Assembly: GCA_016713725.1 (NCBI GenBank) | Contig: JADJOO010000018.1 | Coordinates: forward strand, 72,406 to 136,405 | Length of the DNA: 64,000 nt | Reading direction: 5' to 3' | Source of the DNA: Pseudomonadota bacterium | Lineage (GTDB): Bacteria > Pseudomonadota > Gammaproteobacteria > Steroidobacterales > Steroidobacteraceae | Shown here: positions 46,576-56,822 of the stretch, in pieces | How positions within the stretch are numbered: the first letter of the stretch is position 1 | How the letters are laid out: the number at the start of each line of letters is the position of its first letter | Position numbers and translations under genes: made by a program | Notes under the pieces: generated by a model | Told to the model about the DNA's origin: nothing | What the model saw: the letters and a program-made list of their open reading frames with translations, nothing else | Databases searched by the model: none

Positions 46576-48558
46576 TTAGAACAGCTCCAGCGGATCGACA
46601 TCGAGCGCCCAGCGCACCTTGCGTGCGCCCGGCGCTTCTTCCAGCAGCGGCACCCAGCGTGCCAGCAGCCGCTGCAACGGTGAATGCGTCGCCGCGTGCA
46701 GCATCAGCTGCGCGCGGTAATGCCCTGCGCGGCGCTCCATCGGCGCAGCCGCCGGCCCAAGCACCTCCACGCCGGCAACGTCGCACGTCGCGACCAGTTC
46801 TTTCGCGTGCTCGAGAAATGCGAGCGGCGCCTCGCGTCCCGGCGCTTCGGCACGCAACACGGCGACGCGGGCGAACGGCGGCCAATGCGCCTGCTCGCGC
46901 TCGACGAGTGCGGCCGCAGCGAATGCGTCGTAGCCGCCGTGCACCAGTTGCTGCAGCAACGGATGCTCCGGGTACTCCGTCTGGATCAGCACTTCGCCGG
47001 GTTTCTCGGCGCGTCCTGCGCGTCCCGACACCTGCACGATGGTTTGCGCGAGTCGCTCGGCCGCGCGGAAGTCCGTGCCGAACAGGCCCTGGTCCGCGTT
47101 CAGCACGACCACCAGCGTGACCAGCGGGAAATGGTGGCCCTTCGTCAGCATCTGCGTGCCGACCAGCAGTCGCACCTCGCCGCTGTGAACGCGCTCGAGT
47201 GTTGCCTCGAGCGAGCCGCGTTTGCGCACGGCATCGCGGTCGATACGTGCCAGCGAAATCGCGGGGAAGAAATCGGTCAGCGTCTCCTCGATGCGCTCAG
47301 TGCCCTGTCCCACGGGCTTCACCGCCTCGCCGCAATCGGGGCAGATCACGGGGATGGGCAGGTGAGTGCCGCAGTGGTGGCAATCCAGCGAACGTTCGCG
47401 TTGATGCACGGTCAGTCGCGCGTCGCAGCGTGGGCACGGCGCGACCCAGCCGCAGCCGGGGCAGAACAGCGTCGGCGCGTAGCCACGGCGGTTCAGGTAG
47501 ATCAGCACCTGGCCGCCCGCATCGAGGTGGCGGCGGATGGTCAGCAGCGTTGGCGTCGCAAAGCCCTGCGTGTCGGCATGCGCGCGCAAGTCGATCAGGT
47601 GCAGGCTCGGTGGTCTGGCGCCTGCTGTTCGATTGGGCAGGGTGAGGCGTTGCGCGCGTCCCGCGCGGATGCGCTCCAGGCTTTCAAGCGACGGAGTCGC
47701 CGAGCCCAGCACGATGGGAATGCCGTGACGCTGCGCCCGGGCCAGCGCCAGGTCGCGCGCGGAATAACGGAAGCCATCCTGCTGTTTGTACGACGCGTCG
47801 TGCTCTTCGTCGATCACGATCAGCCCGGGGCGCGCGAGCGGTGCGAAGATGGCCGACCGCGTGCCGATCACCACCGGCGCCGAACCCGCCCGAGCCGCGC
47901 GCCAGGCCTGCAGCCGATCGGTGTCGGTGAGTCCTGAATGCAGTACCGCGAGCGGTCCGGGGAATCGTGCCGCGAAACGTGCGACGAGTTGCGGCGTGAG
48001 CGAGATCTCCGGCACCAGTACCAGTGCCTGTTCGCCGCGTGCGACCACTTCGGCAATCGCGCGCAGGTAGACCTCGGTCTTGCCGCTGCCGGTCACGCCG
48101 TGCAGCACGAAAGGCGCAAAGCGCCCGTGGGCGGCGACGATCGCGCTGACCGCCGCGGCCTGTTCCGGCGTCAATTCCGGGCCCAGTTCGCGTGCGACGG
48201 AGCACGTCATCGTTCCGGTTGCGACGACGTCCTCACGCACACTCGGGAGCGCGGCGGCGATGACTTCGCCGGGCGGGTGGCGGTAGTACTCCGCTGACCA
48301 GCGCAGCAGGTCGAGCAGGATCGCGTCGATCACCGGAACCTCGTCGATGAGCGCGAGCGCGCTCTTCAGGCGCGCTTCCGGGACGTCCGACCGGCTGCGC
48401 AATTCGACGATGACGCCGACCGCCTTGCGCCTCCCGAACGGCACCCAAACCCGTTGGCCCGGTTGAAGTTTTTCGGGGTCGGGAGACGGCGGCGCCCGGT
48501 AGTCGAACAACCGCCGCAGGGGGGCGTCGATTGCCACGCCCAGGATCGGGCCGGTCAT
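46576..48558 (-). CDS. priA: Primosomal replication protein N' (PriA helicase)
   Basis: 660 residues from MTGPILGVAIDAPL. The N-terminal DNA-binding region has FDYRAP and RVWVPFGRRKAVGVIV. Helicase: Walker A GVTGSGKTE, DEEHD, GSATPSLES. Paired zinc-binding Cys: CPGC, CPRC, CHHC, CPDC; then LVGTQMLTKGHHFP and QVSGRAGRA. It restarts stalled forks. It is transcribed away from a DnaA-box-like cluster (48578-48721). Confidence 0.97.
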   Translation of the reverse strand: MTGPILGVAIDAPLRRLFDYRAPPSPDPEKLQPGQRVWVPFGRRKAVGVIVELRSRSDVPEARLKSALALIDEVPVIDAILLDLLRWSAEYYRHPPGEVIAAALPSVREDVVATGTMTCSVARELGPELTPEQAAAVSAIVAAHGRFAPFVLHGVTGSGKTEVYLRAIAEVVARGEQALVLVPEISLTPQLVARFAARFPGPLAVLHSGLTDTDRLQAWRAARAGSAPVVIGTRSAIFAPLARPGLIVIDEEHDASYKQQDGFRYSARDLALARAQRHGIPIVLGSATPSLESLERIRAGRAQRLTLPNRTAGARPPSLHLIDLRAHADTQGFATPTLLTIRRHLDAGGQVLIYLNRRGYAPTLFCPGCGWVAPCPRCDARLTVHQRERSLDCHHCGTHLPIPVICPDCGEAVKPVGQGTERIEETLTDFFPAISLARIDRDAVRKRGSLEATLERVHSGEVRLLVGTQMLTKGHHFPLVTLVVVLNADQGLFGTDFRAAERLAQTIVQVSGRAGRAEKPGEVLIQTEYPEHPLLQQLVHGGYDAFAAAALVEREQAHWPPFARVAVLRAEAPGREAPLAFLEHAKELVATCDVAGVEVLGPAAAPMERRAGHYRAQLMLHAATHSPLQRLLARWVPLLEEAPGARKVRWALDVDPLELF

Positions 48559-48577
48559 GGGTCGCGGTCCCGCGCAG

Positions 48578-48721
48578 TTGTCCACAGGACCTGTGGAAAA
48601 CTCTGTGGATCAATGGCGTGAATGGCGCTCAGGGTGCTGGTTCTGCCGAGGAGCTCTACGCCCTGGGCCAAAAAAACCGCCGCCGCAAAAAAAATCATAT
48701 AATTCAATGGGTTGTGGAGAA
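48578..48721. promoter_or_regulatory. Cluster of four DnaA-box-like sequences with A-tracts
   Basis: Four near matches to the DnaA box TTATCCACA (or its reverse TGTGGATAA), one mismatch each: TTGTCCACA (48578), TGTGGAAAA (48592), TGTGGATCA (48604) and TGTGGAGAA (48713). Between them are two A-runs and a TATAAT (48698). It lies between the priA start and the sigma gene. It may be a DnaA-binding or regulatory region. Confidence 0.45.
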
Positions 48722-48867
48722 ATGCCACAGCTGTTCGCAGCCCTGCCGCACAATCCGTCGACCCGGCGCACCTGTCCGTCGGCAGCTGCGCCCGGGAAGT
48801 GCACATCTTTTTGCAGTGCGCCACGTCAACCAATTGTTCCGCAAGGCGTTGTTTGAACAGGACGATG

Positions 48868-49527
48868 ATGGAACCGCGGGGAGCGCGAGTCTACGGCATG
48901 CAAGGCTTTACTAGTCTCGGGGCAGGTGCCGGTCGTGCGGCGGACACCGCATTGCGCGAATTCGGGGAGGATCGACTGGACGCAAAGCAGGTACGCGAGC
49001 TTGACCGATTCCTGGCCGGCGTTGAGCGCCGCGCCTTCCGGATCGCGCAGTTTGCGCTTCGCGACATCGACGACGCCCACGACGTAGTGCAGGTCGCGAT
49101 GCTGCGCCTAGCGCAGAGCTATGAGTCGCGTCCCGCCACAGAGTGGCAGCCGCTGTTCTATCGCATCCTCTACAACGGCATCCGCGACCTGCAACGGCGC
49201 CATGGGGTGCGGCGACGGTTCTTCGGCCTGCTGCCCGGCGCGGCCCGCCAGGATGAGGACGGTGGCGAGGACCCGCTCGAACGGGTGCCGGATTCCGCGC
49301 CTGGGCCCCTGCAACTGCTCGCCACGGACGAAGCGATGCGGCATCTGGACGATGCCCTGCGCCGTTTGCCGGCGCGACAGCTCGAGGCGTTCTCGTTGCG
49401 CTGCCTGGAGGGTCTCGACGTGGCGGCGACGGCCGCCGCGATGGACTGCAGCGAAGGCAGCGTGAAGACACACTATTTCCGCGCGCTGCAGGCGTTGCGC
49501 GCGGAACTTGCCGAGGTATGCACATGA
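48868..49527 (+). CDS. Sigma-70 family (ECF-like) sigma factor
   Basis: 219 residues from the ATG at 48868 (AGGA site); an upstream in-frame region is A-rich and unlikely to be coding. Region 2: FLAGVERRAFRIAQFALRDIDDAHDVVQVAMLRLAQ with WQPLFYRILYNGIRDLQRR. Region 4: LRRLPARQLEAFSLRCLEGLDVAATAAAMDCSEGSVKTHYFRAL. TATAAT at 48698 may be its promoter. Its stop overlaps the next gene's ATG, which may encode a regulator. Confidence 0.9.
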   Translation: MEPRGARVYGMQGFTSLGAGAGRAADTALREFGEDRLDAKQVRELDRFLAGVERRAFRIAQFALRDIDDAHDVVQVAMLRLAQSYESRPATEWQPLFYRILYNGIRDLQRRHGVRRRFFGLLPGAARQDEDGGEDPLERVPDSAPGPLQLLATDEAMRHLDDALRRLPARQLEAFSLRCLEGLDVAATAAAMDCSEGSVKTHYFRALQALRAELAEVCT

Positions 49528-49934
49528 GAGAGCCACCCGACGACCGTGACGATGCCGAGCTGGAGCGGCAGGTGCGGAACGTGTTCAAGGCCAGCGTCGA
49601 CGACCTCGATGCGGCCACGCTCTCGCGTCTGCACCGGTCGCGGCAGCAGGCACTCGACGCGACTGCAGGTCGCAAGCGCACCGGATGGCAATGGACGGTC
49701 TGGGTGCCCGTCGGTGCGCTCGCTGCCAGTGTGCTGGCCGCGGTGCTGTTGCTGCGCTCGCCGTCCGAGACGGGTGCACCCGTGCCGGTCGCTGTGACCC
49801 CGACGAATGCCGACGTCCGGCAGGATCCACTCGAACTGCTCACGGCAGGCGAGGACCTCGATCTCGCGACCGAGGCGGATCTCGAGTTCTATGACTGGGT
49901 CGAACTCGAAACGGCTGACAATGGGGTGGGCTGA
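49524..49934 (+). CDS. Small membrane protein, possible anti-sigma factor
   Basis: 136 residues. The acidic N-terminal half (ERQVRNVFKASVDDLDAATLSRLHRSR) is cytoplasmic, then one TM span (WVPVGALAASVLAAVLLLR), then an acidic periplasmic tail. ATG overlaps the sigma stop (ATGA), and a GAGG site fixes it. Similar small membrane proteins follow sigma genes and often act as anti-sigma factors; no zinc motif (HxxxCxxC) is present. It is followed directly by the DUF3106 gene. Confidence 0.75.
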   Translation: MREPPDDRDDAELERQVRNVFKASVDDLDAATLSRLHRSRQQALDATAGRKRTGWQWTVWVPVGALAASVLAAVLLLRSPSETGAPVPVAVTPTNADVRQDPLELLTAGEDLDLATEADLEFYDWVELETADNGVG

Positions 49935-49935
49935 C

Positions 49936-50515
49936 ATGGCCAGACGCAACCCTTCGCGATCCGGCCAGGGCCTGTTGCTCGCCGTGTTGTTCGCCACGGC
50001 GTGGCTCTGTGCCGCACCGGCAGTCGCCGACGACGAGACGTCGTCCAGGAGGTCGCAGCCGGCACCCGGTGTGCCGTGGACCCAGCTCACGCCGGAGCAG
50101 CAGAAGATGCTGGAAGCGTATCGCGAGCGCTGGAGTTCCATTCCGCCGGAACGGCAGCAGGCAATCGCGCGCAGTGCGGATCGCTGGCAGCAGATGTCGC
50201 CTGAGCAACAGCAGCAGGCGGAACAGCGGTTGCAGCAGTGGCAGAGCCTGCCGCCGGAGGGAGCGGAAGAAGGTGCGTCAGCGGTACGACCAGTTTCGCG
50301 ACCTGCCAGCGGAAGACCAGCAGCGGTTGCGCGAGGGGTACAACAAATACCAGTCGTTGCCACCCGAGCAACGCGAACAACTGCGTGAGCGCTGGCAGGA
50401 CATGACGCCAGAGCAGCGGCAGAAGCTGCAGGAGCGCTGGAAAAAAGCGACGCCGGAACAGCGCGAGAAGATGCGCAAGCGCAAGGACGAGCGGCAGGAA
50501 CGTGACGAGACCTGA
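49936..50515 (+). CDS. DUF3106 secreted protein, frameshifted
   Basis: About 193 residues when joined. A signal peptide (AVLFATAWLCAAPAVAD) is followed by repeated helical units such as WTQLTPEQQKMLEAYRERW, SIPPERQQAI, QMSPEQQQQ, DMTPEQRQKLQERW. The two frames meet at GGG, 50259-50261; removing one G gives SLPPEERKKVRQRYDQF without a break, so probably a homopolymer error. DUF3106 is of unknown function. It starts 1 nt after the upstream stop, third in the sigma operon. Confidence 0.85.
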
Positions 50516-50587
50516 GGGCTGCGTCAGCGGCGTTCAGCGGCGTCCACCGCGGACCCAGCACCGCACGTCCGCCCGGCAACCCGTGAT

Positions 50588-52476
50588 TCATAACGCGACG
50601 GTTGTCGTTGCCTTCGCCTTGACCTGCACGGGCAGCGCCTTGCCCGACCGGCCCTTGAGCCGGACGGTGTAGTTACCGGGCATCGCGCTGAGCGGCGCAG
50701 CGTCGCCCGCGAGTCCTTGCGCGACCACCTGCCCCTTGCCGTCGACGAGTTCCACTGCAGGCTGCAGCGCTTGCGTAAGTGCCTGGTCGAGGCTCGAGGC
50801 ATCGCGCGCATCGAAATAGAGCCCGCCGCCCGCATCCGACCAGTGCCGGAATGTCGCGGCGAGCTTCTGGTCGTCGATCGCGAAACCGACAACGTTCACG
50901 CGCACGGCCGCACCGGACTTCCTCAGCTTCTCGATCGCGGCCGCCGGATCTCCGCCGCAGGTTTCCTCGCCGTCCGTCAGCAGTATGACGAGCTGCTCGC
51001 CGCGGGCGCCCCGCAGGTCCTCCGCCACTTTGTCGAGCGATGCACCGATCGGCGTCTTCGCGCCATTCTTCGCGTCAAGCTTGGCGATGCGCGCAGCGAC
51101 GGCGGCAGCGTTGAGCGGTGAGAGCGCAATGTCGAGATCTGTCTGGCAGGAATCCACCTCGCGACCGAACACCCTTAACGCAAACGGCGTACCGGCGGGT
51201 ATGCCGGAATTGGTGAGGTGGGTGAGTGTCCTCTTTGCGATGTCGATGCGCCGCTCCTTGCCGATCTTCTGCAGCATGCTGCCCGATGCGTCCAGGATGA
51301 TCTCGACTGCATTTCCGGCGGCCGGGCCCTGGGCAACGGTAACCGCGACAAAGCCCGGCTCCAGCTTCCCGGGCGTGATGCGAATCGCCGCCCGCGCAAG
51401 CGTGGCATGGGACTGCCCTGTCGAGTACCGCAACTCGTAATCGCCCGGCGCGAGCGGCGCGAGGACCATGGCCGGGTTGCCCTGGGCCGTGTAGCGGTAA
51501 TTGCCGCTCTCGCCCTCCCTCGCGCCCTGCGCCAGCACGGTGACATAGTCGTTGACGTTGTCCGGTCCCTGCCACTTGACGGGAATAGTGGCGCCCGCAA
51601 CGGCCTCGGCGGGTCCCTCGATCGAGGCACTGATCGGCGTCACCTTGACCGTCGCACGGCCAAGTGTGGCGTAGGACTGCGCCATGAGGTAGCGCAGTTC
51701 ATAGTCGCCCGGCTCATCGGGCGCGGTGAGCTGCAACGGACTGCCCTTGGACGTGTAGGCGTAGCGCTCGTACCGCTTCTCCGGGGTCCCGGCTTTCACC
51801 AGAGTCACGAAGTCGCGCGCATTGTTGGGCCCGGTCCACGCGACCGCGAACTTCGCGCCGGCAGCCACTTGCGAGGGTGCCGAGACGGTCGCCGTGACGC
51901 CGCTCACGTTGATGCGGCGCGCGCCGATCACCGTGTTCTTTTCGCCAAGGAAGTACCGCAGCTCATACTCGCCGGCTTCATCCGGCGCCGTCAGCGACGC
52001 CGGATTGCCAGCCTTCGTGTAGACGTAGCTGACGTACGGCCGCGCAGCATTGCCGATCCCGACGTAGTCGCGCGGGCTGTCTGGCCCCGACCACTTCACC
52101 GGAACTTCACGCCTGCCGACACCTGCTCAGGAGCCTCGATCGTCGCCGGACGGCCTCGATGCGGATCGGCCGCCGCGAGCGTTGGGTACGGCGCATCCGC
52201 GCCGAGCACGCGCACCTCGTAGTCGCCCGGCTTCGCAGGCGCGGTCAGCCTGAACGTGCCGGGATTGCGGACGTACTGGTAGGCGCCGTAGCTCCCTTCG
52301 CGGTCGACCTTCGGAACGATCGTGACGAAGTCCCGGGGATTGCCGCTCCCGTTGACGGTGACGGCCACCTCGGAGCCGACACCCGCGCTGGCTGGCGCGT
52401 CGACCGTCGTCGCGGCGAGGGCGCCGGAAATCCACGCCATTGAAAGCATCAGCAGGACCAGGTGTCTCGCGGCCAT
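50588..52476 (-). CDS. Secreted repeat protein with von Willebrand A domain, frameshifted
   Basis: About 628 residues when joined. A signal peptide (MAARHLVLLMLSMAWISGALA) is followed by four ~90-residue Ig-like repeats, each like (R)DYVGIG ... GEYELRYFLG ... LTAPDEPGDYELRY, and then a VWA domain with metal site DASGSM, DLDIALSPL, and LLTDGEETCGGDP, and a short C-terminal domain (MPGNYTVRLKG). At 52099-52101 one missing C (GVKF joined to PVKWSGPDS) splits the frame. Two more compensating shifts are likely near 52150. Function unknown; VWA proteins bind ligands or other proteins through Mg. Confidence 0.8.
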
Positions 52477-53043
<567 letters not shown>

Positions 53044-54471
53044 AGGAGAGGGGGGGCCCCCGCCGGCCCGGGCCGCGACCAGCACCTCGTCGAGCATCTT
53101 CTTCGCGTCGCCGAACAGCATCCGGTTGTTCTCCTTGTAGAACAGCGGATTGTCGACGCCGGCGTAGCCCGAGGCCATCGAGCGCTTCATCACGATCGAC
53201 GTCTTCGACTTCCACACCTGCAGCACCGGCATGCCCGCGATCGGGCTCGTCGGATCGTCTTCGGCCGCGGGGTTCACGATGTCGTTGGCGCCGATCACCA
53301 TCGAGACATCCGTGGTGGGGAAGTCGTCGTTCAGTTCGTCCATCTCGAACACGATGTCGTAGGGCACCTTGGCCTCGGCCAGCAGCACGTTCATGTGTCC
53401 CGGCATGCGGCCCGCGACCGGATGGATCGCGAAGCGCACGTTCACGCCCTTCTCGCGCAGCAGCTTCGTGATTTCGTACACGGTGTGCTGCGCCTGGGCG
53501 ACGGCCATGCCGTAGCCCGGCACGATGATCACGTTCTTCGCGTCGCGCAGCAGCTCTGCGGTCTCGGCGGCACTGATGGCCGTCACTTCACCGGCAGGCT
53601 GTGCGCCCGCGGCGGCTGGCGTCGCGCCGCCGCCGGTGCCGAAGCCGCCGGCGATCACGCTGATGAACGAGCGGTTCATCGCGCGGCACATGATGTACGA
53701 CAGGATCGCGCCCGAGCTGCCGACGAGCGCGCCGGTGACGATCAGCAGGTCGTTCGACAGCATGAAGCCCGTCGCCGCCGCGGCCCAGCCGGAGTAGCTG
53801 TTGAGCATGGATACCACGACCGGCATGTCCGCGCCGCCGATCGCCATCACCATGTGCACGCCGAAGAGCAGCGCGATCACCGTCATCACGGCGAGCGGCA
53901 GCATGCCGGCGTCGACGTCGTGTGCCTGCAGGAACTGCACGCCGAACCAGATCACGCCGAGCAGCCCCGCGAGGTTGAGCCAGTGCCGGGCGGGCAGCAG
54001 CAGCGGCTTGCCGCCGATCTTGCCCGAGAGCTTGCCGAACGCGATGACCGAACCCGAGAACGTGACCGCGCCGATCAGGATGCCGATGTAGATCTCGACT
54101 TCGTGGATCGTCTTCTCGGCGCCTTCGTACACGACCGAAGTGTCGATGTAGCTCGCGAAGCCGACGAGGCACGCTGCGAGGCCGACGAGGCTGTGCATCA
54201 GCGCCACCAGCTCCGGCATCTGCGTCATCTGCACTTTGCGCGCGGCGTACAGGCCGATCGACCCGCCCACCAGCAGCGCACCGATGATGTACGGAATGCC
54301 GGCAGCGGTGACGCGCGGCCCGAACACGGTCGCCAGCACGGCGATCGCCATGCCGACCATGCCGTAGAGGTTGCCGCGCCGGGCGGTCTCGGGATTCGAG
54401 AGGCCGCCGAGGCTCAGGATGAACAGGATGGCCGCGCCGATGTAGGCGACCGTGGCGAGATTCGCGGACAT
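53044..54471 (-). CDS. pntB: NAD(P) transhydrogenase beta subunit PntB, 3' end lost in poly-C
   Basis: Proton-pumping transhydrogenase subunit with NADP-binding domain III. Multi-span N-terminal half (MSANLATVAYIGAAILFILSL, TFSGSVIAFGKLSGKI). Domain III: IIVPGYGMAVAQAQH, VRFAIHPVAGRMPGHMNVLLAEA, MVIGANDIVNPAAEDDPTSPIAGMPVL, ending DAKKMLDEVLVAARA. Only the last few residues and the stop are lost where the frame runs into Gly-coding poly-G (minus strand). The ATG at 54471 lies 14 nt from the pntA end. Balances NADH and NADPH. Confidence 0.92.
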
Positions 54472-54484
54472 GCTTGCAGGCCCC

Positions 54485-54832
54485 TTACTTGCGGAACATC
54501 GCGAGCATGCGACGCGTGACGGCGAAGCCGCCGAACATGTTGACGGCGGTCAGCGCGAGCGCAACGACCGCAAGGCCGAGGATCAGCGCGCCGGGCCGAC
54601 TGGCCGCCTCGGCACCGAGCGGCGGCGCCACCTGCACCAGCGCGCCGACCGCGATGATGCTGGAGATCGCGTTGGTCACGCTCATCAGCGGCGTGTGCAG
54701 CGCAGGCGTGACGTTCCAGACGACCATGTAGCCGATGAAGCAGGCCAGCACGAACACCGTGAAGTGGCCGAGGAACGAGGCCGGTGCGAAGGCGCCGACC
54801 AGCCAGAACAGCAGCGCGCCCACGCCGAACAC
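54485..54832 (-). CDS. pntA: PntA membrane domain (domain II) in a separate frame
   Basis: 115 residues of the alpha-subunit membrane domain: LGHFTVFVLACFIGYMVVWNVTPALHTPLMSVTNAI, then AVNMFGGFAVTRRMLAMFRK. Upstream in this frame the reading continues as GHGHGAGEPASVKSLALVF with no start codon, so it is probably the 3' part of a single pntA whose frame changes in the GC-rich linker at about 54860-54950. It could instead be a split pntAB starting at GTG 54832. Confidence 0.85.
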   Translation of the reverse strand: MFGVGALLFWLVGAFAPASFLGHFTVFVLACFIGYMVVWNVTPALHTPLMSVTNAISSIIAVGALVQVAPPLGAEAASRPGALILGLAVVALALTAVNMFGGFAVTRRMLAMFRK

Positions 54833-54845
54833 CAGCGCGAGGCTC

Positions 54846-56078
54846 TTAACCGAAGCGGGTTCGCCTGCGCCGTGGCCATGCCCTGACTTTCTGCCGGGGT
54901 CGCGGCCGCCGCGGCGGCGGCTGCTGCGGCGGCGCAGCCGGCAGCTTCGGCGGCGGCGCCGGCCAGGTGATCGCGCCGTCCTTGATGACGGTCAGGCCGC
55001 GAATGGCGTCGTCGTCCATGTTGACGTTCAGGACGCCGTCCTTGGTCTTGCACAGCTCCTCGGTCACGCGCAGCAGGTTGGTCGAGTACAGGGTCGAGGC
55101 CGTCTTGGCCAGGCGGCTGACCAGATCGGTATAGCCGATGATGGTGACGCCGTGGCTGACCACGGCCTCGCCGGGCACGGTGAGCTCGCAGTTGCCGCCC
55201 TGCTCGCCCGCCATGTCGACGATGACGCTGCCCGGCTTCATGCTCTGCACCATCTCGGCGGTGATGAGCTTGGGCGCGGGCTTGCCCGGGATCAGTGCGG
55301 TGGTGATGATGATGTCGGCGTCCCTGGCCTGCTTGGCATACATCTCGCGCTGGGCCTGCTGGAAGCCCTCGCTCATCACCTTGGCGTAGCCGCCACCGCC
55401 GGAGCCTTCTTCCTCGTAGTCGACCTTGACGAATTCACCGCCCAGCGACACGACCTGGTCGGCCACCTCGGCGCGCGTGTCGTTGGCGCGCACGATGGCG
55501 CCCAGGTTGGCGGCCGTGCCAATGGCGGCCAGGCCGGCGACACCCGCACCGGCGACGAAGACCTTGGCCGGCGGAATCTTGCCGGCCGCGGTGACCTGGC
55601 CATTGAAGAAGCGGCCGAACGCATTGGCGGCTTCGATGATGGCGCGGTAGCCGCTGATGCTGGCCATCGAGGTCAGCGCGTCCATTTTCTGCGCGCGCGA
55701 CAACTGGCGCGGCAGTGCGTCCATGGCGAGCACGGTCAGGTTCTGCGCAGCGAGCTGCTGCATCAGCTCGGCGTTCTGCGCCGGCCAGATGAAGCTGATC
55801 AGCGTGGTGCCGGGCTTCATCAGCGGGAACTCGGCCGCGCTCGGCGCACGCACCTTGAATACGATGTCGGAACCGCCCAGGAGTTCAGCGGCGCTGCCAG
55901 CGATCCGGGCACCTGCGGCCTGGTAGGCCTCGTCGCTGAAGTTGGCAGCTGCGCCGGCCCCGCTTTCGACCTGGACGGCGAAGCCGAGCTTGAGCAGCTT
56001 CTCGACTACCTCCGGGACGGCGGCAACACGTTTCTCGCCGGCGAAGATTTCGCGCGGCACTCCGATCGTTAGCGACAT
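54846..56078 (-). CDS. pntA: NAD(P) transhydrogenase alpha subunit PntA, NAD-binding domain I
   Basis: 410 codons. Domain I binds NAD: MSLTIGVPREIFAGEKRVAAVPEVV, KVFVAGAGVAGLAAIGTAANLGA, ANDTRAEVADQVVSLGGEFVKVDY, and DADIIITTALIPGKPAPKLI. After AITWPAPPPKLPAAPPQQ the frame becomes an Arg/Pro run unlike a real protein. The true chain probably shifts in the alanine-rich linker and continues into the 54485-54832 segment. Divergent from the HNH gene with about 120 nt between. Confidence 0.92.
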   Translation of the reverse strand: MSLTIGVPREIFAGEKRVAAVPEVVEKLLKLGFAVQVESGAGAAANFSDEAYQAAGARIAGSAAELLGGSDIVFKVRAPSAAEFPLMKPGTTLISFIWPAQNAELMQQLAAQNLTVLAMDALPRQLSRAQKMDALTSMASISGYRAIIEAANAFGRFFNGQVTAAGKIPPAKVFVAGAGVAGLAAIGTAANLGAIVRANDTRAEVADQVVSLGGEFVKVDYEEEGSGGGGYAKVMSEGFQQAQREMYAKQARDADIIITTALIPGKPAPKLITAEMVQSMKPGSVIVDMAGEQGGNCELTVPGEAVVSHGVTIIGYTDLVSRLAKTASTLYSTNLLRVTEELCKTKDGVLNVNMDDDAIRGLTVIKDGAITWPAPPPKLPAAPPQQPPPRRPRPRQKVRAWPRRRRTRFG

Positions 56079-56201
56079 GGTTCTGGCATCCTCTCCGCAA
56101 CCCGGACGCGGCTAAGCCGCTGCCGTGAAAGGGATTATCTGGATAGTCACGGTTGCAAAACAGCCGTGGATTATTGCACAGCAGTGCCGTATCTTCACGG
56201 C

Positions 56202-56822
56202 ATGCGCGCGCTTTCGCAGTACGCACTGTCGCAGGAAGTCCTGCGGACGGACGTCTCGGGAATGCCCTTGGAGTGGATCGACTACCGGGACGCGGTCCGG
56301 TTGCACTTCATGGGACAGGTCGCCTATGCGTTCGGCCAGACCCTCTTCTCGCTGCGGGGCGGGGTGAACGCGCGCACCGGTGAGCGCACCATCGTCAAGG
56401 TGAGCTCGATCGTGGCGACGATCGGCCACCGCCACAATCCCGGTGACCGGCATCACGGCTACGTGCCGCCGCTGAACAACGAAACCCTGTTCCGCCGCGA
56501 CGCGTACCTTTGCCTGTACTGCGCGCAGCGCTTCCCCACGGGCCAGCTCTCGCGCGACCACGTCACGCCGCTCTCGCGGGGCGGACAGGACACCTGGAAC
56601 AACGTCGTCACGGCTTGCCGGCGCTGCAACAACCTCAAGGCCTGGCGGACCCCCGAGCAGGCCAGGCTGCAGCTGATCGCCGTGCCGTTCACGCCCAGCT
56701 ATGCGGAGTACATCTACCTGAAGGGCCGGCGCGTGCTGGCCGACCAGATGGAGTACCTGCTCGCGCACTTTCCCCGGTCGAGTCCGCTGCACGCGCGGTT
56801 GCGAGCCGGCCGGGCGGCGTAG
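56202..56822 (+). CDS. HNH endonuclease family protein
   Basis: 206 residues. The HNH module is CLYCAQRFPTGQLSRDHVTPLSRGG, DTWNNVVTACRRCNN, with two CxxC pairs. The N-terminal 80 residues are a separate domain of unknown type (VLRTDVSGMPLEWIDYRDAVRL). It resembles the stand-alone housekeeping-type HNH proteins, with no adjacent methylase or phage gene. The start could also be 56166. Confidence 0.82.
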   Translation: MRALSQYALSQEVLRTDVSGMPLEWIDYRDAVRLHFMGQVAYAFGQTLFSLRGGVNARTGERTIVKVSSIVATIGHRHNPGDRHHGYVPPLNNETLFRRDAYLCLYCAQRFPTGQLSRDHVTPLSRGGQDTWNNVVTACRRCNNLKAWRTPEQARLQLIAVPFTPSYAEYIYLKGRRVLADQMEYLLAHFPRSSPLHARLRAGRAA

